Source: Henricia sp. BOLD:AAB3569
Lineage: Eukaryota; Echinodermata; Asteroidea; Spinulosida; Echinasteridae
NCBI GenBank assembly: GCA_037783545.1
Contig: JBBELK010000329.1
Coordinates: 4,106,501 to 4,170,500 of the forward strand
Direction: 5' to 3'
DNA: 64,000 nt
Part shown: positions 51,468-63,259 of the stretch, piece after piece
Layout of the letters: every line of letters starts with the position of its first letter
How positions within the stretch are numbered: the stretch's first letter is position 1
The notes under the pieces: model-generated
The model's input: the letters and a program-made list of their open reading frames with translations, nothing else
The model's database searches: none
What the model was told of the DNA's origin: nothing
Translations under genes and position numbers: made by a program

Positions 51468-51640
51468 CCCTGTACCACTTCGCCCTGCACCACTTCGCCC
51501 CAAAGCCACTTCGCCCCAAAGCCACTTCGCTCCCAAACCACTTCGCCCGAAAGCCACTTCGCCCCCAAAACACTTCGTTCACAGGCCGTGGTTCAGGACA
51601 AATGGTTCAGGGCGAAGTGGTTTTGGGCGAAGTGACTGTA
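51468..51640. repeat. CCACTTCGCCC minisatellite
   Basis: About seven units of 15-16 bp (CCACTTCGCCCCAAAG type) are followed by two inverted units (GGGCGAAGTGG, GGGCGAAGTG). The inverted tail shows that the array can fold back. Confidence 0.8.
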
Positions 51641-53340
51641 AAGCATTTTTTTACTGTTTTCTCAAAAGTTAGACGAAGTACGGAGCTGACTTTTACTCGT
51701 GTTAGTTTTCAATCACACATTAAACTATTTGTATATTAACGGTTTAGCCTATACAACCAATCATGTGTCATGCCTTTAAGAACGCGCATGCGCATACGCC
51801 TATCCACGTCGCGAAAATGTTCGTTAGCAACGTCTGATTTGCCGTTCGTAATTTTGTAAAAAGGTGAGAAAATTTCCTTTTGTATTCATTTTTTGGAGTA
51901 ATTTTGAGCACAGTCCGTGATTAAACAAATACCGTTACTACAAACAATGGCCTCAAGAGTGGCGTTGTCACCTTAACAAAACGTGCACCAATACAATTTG
52001 GCATAGACATCAAGATAAGATAAATCTACATACTTATCAAAACTAGGACGCATTCTGCAAAGTTCAAGGAGTTTAATACCTGAACCTTTGGTCAAGACCA
52101 AAGGTTAAAATAGGAACAAGTTTTATAATGTCTGGGTCAATTAGCTTTTTGAAGTATGGCGGAACTAACCCCGTCCCCAGGGTGGTCGAGCATCCTCGTT
52201 CTAGTAGCAGTAGACCATGGGGCCGAGGTCGTGGCGGAACGCGATATTTTTTTCCGTACCGCTGTTTAGCGAACATTGCTTCTGATTGGTTTAACCCCCA
52301 TGCATACTGATGTGTTTTGTCGATTAACTACCTCAACATAACCCCACACCATACCACACTCTTTCCTCAATTAATAGTGAAAAAAATGAATACGACTCAA
52401 AGGAGATTCGAACCTGCAATCTCTCGATTGATAGTACTACGTCTTAACCACTAGACTACCAAACGACTCGACAAATCCTTAAATTTTCTTCCTTATATCC
52501 TTTTATTTAATAACTCTTGAAGGCGCTATATAGAATATATGAATATTCATTTACAATGCACCAATCAAACGCCTCGATGAAGCCCTATAGCGAATATGTG
52601 GTACGGAAGAAAATATCGCTGGCGGAACATAGAAAAAGATGGACGCCATTTTATTTAGTTGTGATGTTTTTAAAAAAATATTTATATATTTCTTTCAAAA
52701 AACATGATTTACGTATTGTAATTATGTTACAAGGAAATTTTGTTTAGTGAACAATCCAGTTATTTCAAATTTACTTAGAATTAATTTTAATTTAATTTGT
52801 AAATGGTCCCTGGTTCACTTTAGATAGAAAAACCCAACGCCCGCTTCATACTGGCGTTTGTATAGCCTATAGTCGCACCAAACCAAATTATTTTCGAAAT
52901 TTGAATTAATAATTTTCAACGTTTGCAAGCAGACGATTTCAAAGGTTTGTTAATGGGGTTGGGAATTAAGACCGAACTCTATGACTACAATTTTCAGTTC
53001 GTATAGGTTCTTCGTTCGAAATTTTTATAATCAAATCAACAGGTTGGATTTTAGAACCGTTGGAAAAGGGACATTTTGTCAGTTTTGTACGGTTTTCGGA
53101 CTACAGATAATCCAGAATATCCCCAACAAGAATATTCTCCAGCAAGAACTCTTCGATCAAGTGACCAACAGCTTCTCAAGGAACCAAATTCTAAACGAAC
53201 TTGGGGCGCCAGATCTTTTTCTGTTGCATCTCCTCGACTTTAGAATTCATTGCCACTTGAACTCAGATCATGCCACTGCACAACTAGGTTCAAATCACTT
53301 CTTAAGACTTATACTTGATGTCGCAGATTTTCAATAATTA
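51641..53340. other. No host gene recognised
   Basis: AT-rich sequence with small ORFs lacking known domains (including 118 codons at 52981-53337). A 12-bp hairpin (CCTTTGGTC/GACCAAAGG) is at 52084-52105. Confidence 0.4.
52395..52470 (-). repeat. tRNA-like sequence (degenerate)
   Basis: The minus strand has A box (TAGTCTAGTGGTTAAGAC, with a GTCT/AGAC D stem) and B box (GGTTCGAATCTC). The T and anticodon stems are broken, so this is a tRNA pseudogene or SINE head rather than a tRNA gene. Confidence 0.5.
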
Positions 53341-53354
53341 ATTACTTGTTGTTG

Positions 53355-53410
53355 TTTACAGCGCCTTGAGCACCCTGCATACAGGGTGGATATGTGCGCT
53401 ATACAAAAAC
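53355..53410 (+). repeat. LINE/SINE 3' tail-like fragment
   Basis: CAGCGCCTTGAGCACC followed by GGATATGTGCGCTATACAAA resembles the shared 3' ends of CR1/L2-type LINEs and their SINEs. Short, so tentative. Confidence 0.45.
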
Positions 53411-53411
53411 T

Positions 53412-53721
53412 ATGGATGCTAGGATAGGGCGACAATTTGTGTGTAAAAAAAGCTATATTAGGGCGACACGCTCTATTAGGGCGACATTTTGGTGTCGCCC
53501 TAATATTTTTGAGATAAAAAATCATTTTTTAAGGTCAAAAACCATTTTTTTAAAGGTCAAAAACCATTTTTATTAGTACTAGAACCAATTATCTTAGGTC
53601 TGGAACCATTTTTGGAAGCTTCGGGTAAAAAAATTAGGTGTCAATTTGAGTGATTCTTGCCGAAATTTCGGTGGTTCCCGGGGAAAGGCTTCCCGAAATG
53701 TCGCCCTATTGCGACATCCAT
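53412..53721. mobile_element. MITE with TAGGGCGACA ends
   Basis: Ends ATGGATGCTAGGATAGGGCG and the inverted partner ending CATCCAT match over about 23 bp. The interior repeats TTAGGGCGACA and GGTCAAAAACCATTTTT blocks. Confidence 0.65.
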
Positions 53722-54907
53722 GGTTGTTACAAATCTCATTATTATTAATCTCATTATTATATATTCGTTGAAAGAGACTTTTTTTTGTCTCCAAATTCCT
53801 GTGACTGAAGGGGATGCAGAGGGCCCCAGGTTTTTGGCATGGTTTTTACTGTCAAAACGAATTCAATGCGAAGACTACATTGGATAAAGGGTGCAAAATT
53901 GTGGTTTTAATGTACAAAGTGTCTTGGATGTGGTAGTACATCAAACTACTGAAAAATTAAGAAGCAGAGCTTACCTAACGCCGCAATCCAACGCGGTGCG
54001 AACGGCTGGTAGCTATGGGGTGCATGGGGTTAAAAGGGTGAACGATGCGTCAACTTAGATCATCGTCATGTCTGGCGTACTACGCATGACACTGTGGTCA
54101 AAGTCCGCACCGACCGCAAAAAAAGGTGTATACCCTTCAGTCCAGGGTCCCACAAGTCCAGATTTTTTGGGCAAGGCCACAGTTATTCGAAGGGGTTGTG
54201 CAAAATGACTGACGGACCCAACGACTGGGAAACTGTTTCGAAATCATAAATTGTCACACAAACAAGAACTGCCGGATTGAGCAATACCCCAAATCGGATG
54301 AAACTGTTGTCCGCTAAATAAGTGTGCGATTTTGACGAGTGAACTTTTTCAAACCACGGATTAACTTTATGCCGGTCCAGCTAGCTGTAACTGTCCAAAC
54401 GGGAAAAGGGTCGCTTCGACAATGACATGAATGAGCGAGTTACGGCCGGTTTACGGGCACGGCGTCGGCCAAAGAATAATGGGCTGACAGATCACTTTGC
54501 TATTTTATTAGCAAACAAAACAAACATGATACGGATCAAGAGTAGTGATAAAATACGCAATAATATAACCACAAAGATATGGGCATTCCTTACTTTTAGG
54601 CCACCCATTAATGTAATAACCTTTACAGCTGTAAAACTGATTTTTTTTTTTGCACTAATTTCACTTTTGTGGAAACAACCAACTCTTCTTTATTCCTCTA
54701 ATCCATAGCTTTTGGACGACAATTCCTTAAAAAAACAAACACTTATTCTTACACATAATACTAATTTGAGAGTAGATAGTCGTTTTTTTAGTCGATATCA
54801 TGCTTACAAACTTTAACTGACGTCACAACTACGTCGGAGAAAAAGGCATTCGTTAATTTTACTCACAGAGAAATCTGTGCTTTTACTAGACACGGTTTGA
54901 TAAAAAA
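53722..54907. other. No gene recognised
   Basis: Noncoding; only short ORFs without domains were seen. Confidence 0.4.
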
Positions 54908-55382
54908 TATAAACTCCTCAAAAAATGTTCGGAAAGTCAAGTTTGACTCACGATTTCTCTCTTGTTACTGAATTTGGTATCATTGGAAAGCCCTGTTATT
55001 CCTCTTTACAGTGATGTGTTATTTGTTATGATTAATCAATTGGGGGATGTGCAGTACAGCGGAATACAGGGGTGGATGGAAAGTGAAATGTCACAAAATT
55101 CACTGCTATTGTCATGCAGTGCATTCCCCTTTTGCTTGGGGGATGGGAAAGTGTCAATGCACTTTTTGACAATAGCAATGCATTTTGTGACATTTCACTT
55201 TACACCCGCCCCCGTATTCAGCTGTGCTGCACATCCCCCAATTGCTTAATCATAACAAATGATACATCATCGTAAAGAGGAATAACAGGGCTTTCCAATG
55301 ATATTCAAGGAACATTATTTTGCAACAAGAGAGAAATCGTCAGTCAAACTTGACTTTCCGAACTTTTTTTGAGGAGTTTATA
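54908..55382. mobile_element. Fold-back MITE, about 475 bp
   Basis: The 40-bp ends (TATAAACTCCTCAAAAAATG and inverted partner) continue inward as imperfect inverted arms of about 200 bp. They include GGGGGATGTGCAG and ATTTCACTTT blocks on both sides. Non-coding. Confidence 0.8.
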
Positions 55383-55435
55383 TGGAACGTTGTCCTAAGT
55401 TATGAATGCCGAGAAAAGGGCATATAGCCTAGCTA

Positions 55436-55763
55436 GCTATACACTAGTCTTGGCTCCAAGACCTTCGTGTTAGTTTTTGTTGTTGCGAGACAGAATTCCC
55501 ACAGTGCGCGATGAACAGTGCGCGAAACGAATGAGGGCGTGTTTTCATATACATTTTAATCGATTATTTAGTGTATTCGTAACGGTAGTACGTTTTCGTT
55601 GCACTGGTATCGATACCAGTGGTGCATACGATACTGGACCTTAACTGAGTCCAAATCCACACGTCGACAGTCCAAATACAGTCAGTTGAAATGCGCCCTC
55701 TGTTGGGCATGCAAGTGTGACAAACACAGACAGTTAACGTCTTTGTAAAGACTAGCTATACAC
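55436..55763. mobile_element. MULE-like MITE 3 with 9-bp TSD
   Basis: The element is 55445-55754, flanked by the identical 9-mer GCTATACAC. Outer parts match MITE 2 (31441-31644). It has an extra internal segment of about 106 bp (about 55542-55647) containing the palindrome TGGTATCGATACCA. Confidence 0.88.
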
Positions 55764-55947
55764 GTACGTACCTCCACAATGTTGCGGCTGTTGCAATGTG
55801 TGCGCAAAATAAGTTTCGTCCGCTCGGCATAATTTCGAACAAATGGGCTGCCATAATTCAAATAGTGTACGACGTCCTACATGGGCGCGGCTAGGCCTAG
55901 GCTAGAGCTATCCCGGACGAATTTATATACTACGTACATTGGCTTTG

Positions 55948-56083
55948 AAGTTTGTGACGTCAACAAACTCAAGGCATAATCGTGCGCACGCGCGTCGAGT
56001 GATTGTTGCGCGTATCGAAAGTAAACAATCACTCGACGCGCGTGCGCACGATTATGCCTTGAGATTCACGACGTCACAACGTT
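55948..56083. mobile_element. Hairpin with perfect 40-bp arms
   Basis: Arms 55968-56007 and 56024-56063 are exact complements (CTCAAGGCATAATCGTGCGC start) with a 16-nt loop. Weaker pairing, including TGACGTC words, continues about 20 bp outward. Probably a MITE. Confidence 0.85.
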
Positions 56084-56187
56084 AGCCCCGCTCACCCTGC
56101 ACGTAAAGGCTAATCGAACGCTAGTTATGCATATGAGGTACTAGACTATAGGTGCGTTCGCTTAGCTTACTGAAATAAACGGGGCCA

Positions 56188-56412
56188 GGGCCCAATTTCA
56201 TAGAGGTGTTTAAGCACAAAAATTTGCTTAAGCACAAAAAACACTTGCTTAGTAGAGAACGTTACCATGTGATACTTAGAAATAGTGTATTACCAGTGTT
56301 AGAGGACTGTTTCATTTCCATGACAATCGCATGACATTTTTAGCGGGAACCCCATTTTATCAAGCAAGGTTTTTCATGCTTAAGCAGCTCTATGAAATTG
56401 GCACCAGGGCCC
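56188..56412. mobile_element. MITE with GGGCCCAATTTCATAGAG ends
   Basis: Ends GGGCCCAATTTCATAGAG and CTCTATGAAATTGG...GGGCCC are inverted, with TTAAGCA words on both sides. I associate this end sequence with echinoderm and related genomes, which is one basis for the organism guess. Confidence 0.7.
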
Positions 56413-57012
56413 AATGCATAGTTCCGACCTGTCAATCAACCGAACCCGCCGACCAATCACAACAGAGCTAACAGATATCACCCACATAGGTCAAAGTGCA
56501 CTGTACGATCACAACATCACGCGATGTTCTGCCCCTTATTTGTACAGTGTTGTATGCGATGATCCGGGTGAATTTTTGGTTTCAAGGCCGGTCGTTTCGT
56601 TGTTCAAAGGTACGAAAGCACGTATGTCATGATATGACATCCCTGTATTACTGGCCCTTTACTCGGTGTGTTCTAAGATAACTGTCGACCCTGAAACATG
56701 AATACCTTTGAGTTTTCTCCAATGAATCTGTGCTTTCCGTTGAAAGTCCCATTGCTTTGTGCGTTGTGTGTCGCCATTTTGACGTAGCGTGTGAGCCACA
56801 GCAACAATATCCAAGGGGCGGTGCTAACTATAGGCAAACTCGGAACTATGCATTCCATTTAGAGCTGTTTAACAGCCCTATTTCCGTTAACCGAGCGTCA
56901 GTCTATTTCATAGACATCGTTAACGGTAAGCAACTGAAAACCTGCCTTAAACGCAGAGCCAAATTTTGTTTAAGATAGTGACGCCGCTATCGCGGTTTCC
57001 AAGTGCGCGCAT
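56413..57012. other. No gene recognised
   Basis: Noncoding spacer. Short ORFs only. Confidence 0.4.
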
Positions 57013-58372
57013 GCTTAAAGGTACACACCGGCCTACTGTTTACATGATTTAGTGATGTAGCAGCATTGGCAATACTTTTTTGATGGTCGTTGTGAAAAAA
57101 GATCATCAAAATATCCCGTAATTTACTAAAGAAGTGCAAAATTAACAAAAAAAGGTCAAAAGACGGGTTATACGCTTTACCAGCCGTTGCAACTACGCGC
57201 GAGCCTCACGACTTTGTCACAAATGATTCGCTCTTCTCCTGCTCAGGATATCTCCAATTTTCTGCTCACGATTTCACTGGACAGCCCGGACGACCGAATA
57301 GGAATTTCCGTTTTCTTTTGAGGAGTTGGCATCATGTTTTTTCTTCACGAACGTACACCGACGCAACACGCCTCCATGCATGTGTGTGCACTCAGGCTAT
57401 TTGCCGTGCTGCGCGGGGCAAATATCCTACACTCCACGGTAGCCTGCCGTAGCACGCGCTCGCTCCCATTCTCCGGACTCTCGAAACAAACAACAATGTT
57501 TGGAATTTCATACTTATGTTTAACTTTGTTTCATACCTGTATAAATAGTCTCTCTTTTGTCAATTACTTATAAATATTGGGGGAAAATCAGAGTTGAATT
57601 TGGTGCAGTTCTGCAGTAACAAACTTTTATACGGCTGGAAATACAACTAACTCACAAGACCACGTGACTTTTCGGAACCAGAATTTGGTTCCGAAAAGTC
57701 ACGTGACCTTGAATTTTTCAAAAGTGCTCAAAAACGGCCAAATTTGACGGCGTCATTTTAGGATATATCTAATTTACTCTCGAAGGCGCTTCAGAATAAT
57801 GTATGGGTCTATTTCGAGCAGAACTGCACCAAATTCAACTCTGATTTTTCCCCAATATTTATAAGTAATTGACAAAAGAGAGACTATTTATACAGGTATG
57901 AAACAAAGTTAAACATAAGTATGAAAATTCGAACATAATTGTTTGTTTCGAGAGTCCAGAGAACGGGAGCGAGCGCGTGCTACGGCAGGCTACCGTGGAA
58001 TGTAGGATATTTTCCCCGCGCAGCACGGCAAATAGCCTGAGTGCACACACGGCCGGGTGTGTTGCTCCGGTGTACGTTCGTGAAGAAAAAACATGAAAAC
58101 GGAAATTCCTATTCGGTCGTCCGGGCTGTCCAGTGAAATCGTGATCAGAAAATTGGAGATATCCCGAGTAGGAAAAGAGCGAATCTTTGTGACAAAGTCG
58201 TGAAGCTCGCGGGTAGTTGCAACGGCTGGTAAAGCGTATAACCCGTCTTTTGACCGTTTTTGTTAATTTTGCATTTTGATGATTTTTTTTCCACAACGAC
58301 CATCAAAAAAGTATTGTCAATGCTGCTACATCACTAAATCATGTAAACAGTAGGCCGGTGTGTACCTTTAAG
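57013..58372. mobile_element. Large fold-back element, about 570-bp arms
   Basis: Left arm (from CTTAAAGGTACACACCGGCC) and right arm (to 58372) are long inverted copies, mostly above 90 percent identical by eye, around a centre of about 250 bp (57600-57850). The centre has its own hairpin, GGTTCCGAAAAGTCACGTGA. The two arms produce mirror ORFs (57334-57573 plus, 57859-58296 minus), which are not genes. Confidence 0.85.
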
Positions 58373-59460
58373 CACGCCGCGGCCGTGAAATAGCCTTAAC
58401 CAATTTAGACTTGTTCCACTTTCCTGCAGACGAATTGTTAATGATTGTTTATTTTTGTATGAGGTATTCCATAATCATTTCGCTGTAACTAACGCCATTT
58501 TTGTCGACAAACATATTCTGCATGTCCTAAGGAGTCGCACTGATGTTGTTAAGAGAGGCTTCATCTCCATAATTTCTACGACATACAGCGGGCTCCATGG
58601 GGAGGTGCGATGTGTTTGGTGCGGCAAATCTTGAATGCTTCCGCAGGGAAGTTTAACATCTGTGATAGGCCTACATTTAGTTTTATTTATTTCACCCATT
58701 TTTCAAATTGTCGAAATTTAGCCTTCTTGTTGGTTTTACTGACGAAATTTCATTTCTTGTATATAATTCAAATTACTGAATATTTATTAATTTCAAATTT
58801 CCTTTTTAATGTACATATCCTACTTTAATTCCTTTTTTCATGTTTTTGCTTATGTCATATTCTTTATTTGTACCTTTCCTGTAAATGGCGATTTATTCGC
58901 TGTTGGATTTGGTTAAATAAATATAAAATTAATAAATAGAATATCAGTGTGCTGGACTATAGGGGGCGCACTTCACACAAACTGTGAGGAACACTTGTGG
59001 GAAAACATCACAGATATAGAAATCTGTGGAAAACATACAGCGAAATCCAGTTACTTGCATGGTAACTAACACAGCAGAGAAATTGTTACAGAAGTCCAAA
59101 ACAATTTCCAAAAAACAATGGAAAGCTTGCGTAAAACCTCGCGGAAAATCCCGCCTGAAAACTCGCGTGAATCCACGGGAAAGTTACCTGTCAATAATCG
59201 GCGCAGAAATTCTTTTGGAGATTTAACCAGAAAACACAAGCAGATTCCAGGGAAAAAATACTACGCTAGAGAATACCGGACAACAGTTGGAAACAGTAAA
59301 CAACAACTGGAAACAAATCCAGAAAGGTACTAAAAATAAATTAACCACAAATCAACATAAAAATACCTGAGTGTTTGTGTATTGGCTTTTCGGATTGTTT
59401 CCTTGCGTTTGTTTCTAATCTTCGTTAATTTTTTCTCCGGGTTACTTTTTTCTCCAGGAG
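58373..59460. other. Noncoding, degenerate AAAATCC-type repeats
   Basis: No gene recognised. Bases 58980-59330 have irregular short repeated words (GGAAAA, CAGAGAAATT, AAACAATGG) resembling degenerate minisatellite sequence. Confidence 0.4.
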
Positions 59461-59461
59461 A

Positions 59462-59636
59462 ATAGACTGCCGAAGTGAATACGTCATCTTTTGTTAGTTG
59501 CCTAGGCAATTGGCTCTACACTAAAAATCACTGAACCATGTCCGGTCCCTGTGCTTTTGCAATGGTACTTTTGCCGATGGCCATAATGTTTAGAGCCAAT
59601 TACCGTGGCAACGTACGTCACACTTCGGATGTCTAT
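59462..59636. mobile_element. MITE (ATAGACTGCCGAAGTG ends), copy 2
   Basis: Matches 25617-25785 over its full length with substitutions and small indels. Confidence 0.75.
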
Positions 59637-61500
59637 AATGATACCTTTGACGCATGTATTGTAACTTTTGAATCTCTGACTAGCTGAATCCTAGCCCGAA
59701 CGAAACCGTATCTAGCTAGCTCTAGGCTAGTTTTACTTTGGTACAGTGTATTATGTAAACGGATTTGTTGTGCAAAGATTTCTGTGAAATTTCCTCGGAA
59801 AGGAGACATGGCACAATAGCTGACCTAATGCGGAATTTATTTATTAAGGTAAGACAACAATAACAACTTAGTTCTTCTCACTAAACAGGTATCATTTTGT
59901 CAAAGTAACGTTCAAAAAGGTTCCCTGGCCGCGCCGCGGCGGCGGCGGGATAAGCGGCGCGCGGGACCTGGCCCCTGGGGAAGGGTCCCCCGGCCCCCGG
60001 CTCGGGCCGCTTTTTTAACATGGGGATGTGACGTGCGATATACATCGCGATGTAGGGTCCAAGCGGGTTGGCAAGTATGTACTTCCAAATACTGAAAGTA
60101 TCGGCCTTTTTTATTGTTTGTATTGAAAATATTAATTATTATTATTATTATTATAGCTATATTACCTGTTTTTTAATTTTTTTTTAAATATAAACAAACT
60201 ATACATCATTTGAAAGGTCTTTTCAAGAGAAATGCAACGGTGAAGAGCAAATTAAAATTGGACCAATATTAATGAAGATATGCCTCTTAAAGGGATGCTA
60301 TATACCATAACTCTTCTGCCGCATATTTAGTGAAGAGGTCTAATTTTATACTTGTGTAAATCATTACCTCATATTTCTCACATACAGTCACCATGATTGC
60401 AATTATTGTATATTAAATTAATCACCTTGGTGTGAGCAACACATTAGTGAGAACAGTATTAAAATTGGTGCTTCCTAACAGAAGTTATGCCATGTGAAAC
60501 ACACCCCACTTATACAAATCAAAAGTTCTGTTCAAGATGAAAACGTATATTTGCATTTAGAAGTTATGTACTTTCATACTTTTCTTATACTTTTCTTCTC
60601 ATCTAATTAAGTTACTAGGTTAATTGGACAAGAATGCTGATCCTGTACAGCATTAATTGCTGTGTTAGTGTTCCTCCTCCACAACTAAATCCCCTGCCTG
60701 AAGGTCCTCCTGCAGCTGATAGGCCCTACTACTCAAAATAAGTTCAACATGCGCCACGCCCACTCAGTCAGTCAAGGAGTCATCGCACCAAAATCACACA
60801 CGAGGCGCGCGCGGCCGGGCCCGACACACTTGCTTCTGCCCCTTTGCGGGGCTATGCGACATGGATTTACACCTGAAAGTGATGTGAATTAGGCACAGAA
60901 AAGTTCAAAGAATTTATTTATATGTGAAATTTGAATGTTCCCTGACAAATTTCCTGGTTAAACAGCTTTAAATAAGAAAATAGCAACCTCATTTTCATTA
61001 AGTGTCAAAAACGGCTCATTTCCAACTTAAAATTTTCCAAATTTCCACTGAAATTTCACTTACGATAGAAAGTGGTGTTTGCAGATTACAATGATACATC
61101 ACACATGGTTATTAGATGCCTCAAGAGGGATTTTTGACATAAAAATGACCCGAGAGTAGAACACGTTCCGGGGTCACAATTTCCAAAATGGCGACTTCCA
61201 TCGCATCACCACGGATAGTTGGTGTTCTCAAAACGGGCGTGAAATCAAAGGTTTGGTGCCACAAATGCGAGTAAATCGACCAGAATTACAAAATATAGAT
61301 ATTTGGAGGTAATATTTGTGACTTTTGTGGAAAAATGATAAGGAGTATTTACACACTGCTTCAATAAATTTTCCCGAATTTGTGTGGTGGCAGGATAGGA
61401 AATGTCTTAAACGCGAACCCGTTGCGATAGCTAATTATTATTATGCCGTTACTTTCAATAGAACCATTTTTGGTACAATTATAGAATGCAGGGCCCACTA
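59637..61500. other. No gene recognised; GC-rich island
   Basis: AT-rich noncoding sequence apart from an abrupt GC-rich stretch (59925-60015) with GCCGCGGCGGCGG and GGACCTGGCCCCTGG words, and a second short one at about 60800-60850. An ATT microsatellite is at 60130-60152. Confidence 0.4.
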
Positions 61501-61529
61501 TACTTCAATCTCAACGTCTCCGGAGACGG

Positions 61530-62230
61530 AGTCACGCACTTGCACATTCATATATTGCGCCCTCTTTAGAATGAACTGTTCAAGCCTGTTTTATAGACTG
61601 GTATGTGACCCTTGCACAAATCAAAACATTCACAGCCGTCTCCCGTCTCCGCGTTTCCAGAAACCGTCTTGCCCAGAATAATCAAGTCACGCACTTGCAC
61701 ATTCATATATTGCGCCCTCTTTAGAAAGAACTGTTCGAGCTGGGCGCTCGGAACTCGGAAACGATCCCGTTGCCGGAGACGCACTTGCACATTCATAATA
61801 TTCCGCCCCCTTTAGAATGAACTATACATATACCAGAGGGCGCTTTTCTTTTAATTCCCGAAGGGCTACCCCCCTCGAAATCAAAAATTCACAGCCGTCT
61901 CCTGTCTCCACGTCTCCAGAAACCATCCTGCCCAGAAACCGTGGCGTTCTTCGTGTGTCCAGAGGGCGTTTTTTTAAAAATTCCTGACGGGCTACTCCCC
62001 CTTAAAATCAAAACATTCTCAGCCGTCTCCCGTCTCCGCGTCTCCAGAATCTCCCTTCTCGGACATTTTAATTCGGAGATTTTTTATAAAGGGAAATAAA
62101 GCCCGAAAACCATTCCGTTAACGAAGTCACGGCAAAGTGGTGCTTTCGACCACCAGAGCTCATCTCCCGTCTCGCCGTCTCTGCTAGAAGTTCGATCACC
62201 TCGTCTCCATTCAACTTTTAAAAGGTGCTG
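61530..62230. repeat. Irregular tandem array of two alternating blocks
   Basis: One block (CACGCACTTGCACATTCATA then GCGCCCTCTTTAGAATGAAC) recurs near 61533, 61687 and 61779. The other (CAGCCGTCTCCCGTCTCCGC then GTTTCCAGAAACC) recurs near 61632, 61893 and 62019. Order and spacing vary, so it is a decayed higher-order array. Confidence 0.7.
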
Positions 62231-63250
62231 TTGCGTGGGCCCTGTATTCTATAGTTAGGCCCCATTTTTTTTCCCCCACCAAAATCGTTGCTAAAATCGG
62301 AATCTTTAAGCAAGTCTTTTTACAGGAAATTGCAATTGCAAAATCAAAATCTCTACACGTTCTACATACCGCCCTGGCCGTAATACTCTCAAAACTTGCG
62401 TACAGACCTTCGTTTTTCCCAAATTGACAAACTCACCTCGCCGTGCAGTCTTCAAAAATGGTCGTATGGCTGGCGCATTGAATTATGGGCTGGCACCAGT
62501 AGGACAAAGAGGGGTGCTATTCACAATGAATGGTGGAGTTCGGGCGGTGATTTTGACACGGGCCACACCATCACCGACCTCGGCCCCATGGTCTACTGCG
62601 TAGCCCCTGGGAGGCAAACTAGTTTCTCGTATGCTGATTGGTTAACAGTATACATGGGGATTTCCTTCATAGTGAGGGAGTCCGTGTACCGCGCTCACAA
62701 CTCAGTATGCGCAATGCAACACGCGCCGCATAGTCACGGCGTGGTTGGATTGAGTGTTCTGCACTGCGAGTCCGTGTTACACGGACTCCCCCGCAATGAA
62801 TGGAATCCCCGATTGATTTCTCGCATTTGCAACATTTCTGTTTCGGGACATGTTTGTCAGTATGTTTCATATGTTTCAAAGAAAATGTAGTGGTACAATG
62901 TAGGTTGGTTCTTGAACTCATTTTGGTTTTCGTGAAAATGAGCAAAAAAGTTGCCGAGTTCGCGTCCGCCCAATAGGTTTATGCACAATTAGCCGGGTAA
63001 TTTTGTCATCCAATACCATGATGCATTGTGAACATTGATAAGGTTTATTGCCTTTCATTCTGCATCAAGCCCAAAACTGGAGGACCAATGGATGGGGTGC
63101 AGCTTGGCCACCAAGATGAGGAAATTGACCATAGTGTTGCATTATTCGTCCAATGCAGTTTTATTGCAGGAAATTGTAAATTGTGGAGCCGAGTGACAAA
63201 ATATATTGTTTATGTTTATTTAACAATGAGCACATTCACATCGTAAAAAC
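62231..63250. other. No gene recognised
   Basis: The 164-codon ORF at 62396-62890 has no recognised domain. GGAGTCCGTGT/ACACGGACTCC words around 62687 and 62785 form an inverted pair, possibly a small MITE. Confidence 0.4.
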
Positions 63251-63259
63251 TTTATTAGA

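Noticed and set aside
52395-52470. Possible tRNA gene on the minus strand
   Set aside because: The D stem pairs but the T stem is broken, so it is probably a pseudogene or SINE head.
52981-53337. 118-codon plus-strand ORF
   Set aside because: No known domain; it ends just before a LINE/SINE-like tail and may be a repeat remnant, but nothing supports a gene.
57334-58296. Two similar ORFs on opposite strands
   Set aside because: They are mirror images produced by the two arms of one fold-back element, not a gene pair.
61530-62230. CRISPR-like or regular repeat-spacer array
   Set aside because: Eukaryotic context, irregular order and spacing, and similar sequence in the would-be spacers; it is a decayed tandem array.
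62396-62890. 164-codon plus-strand ORF
   Set aside because: No domain recognised and an inverted repeat lies inside it; likely chance.
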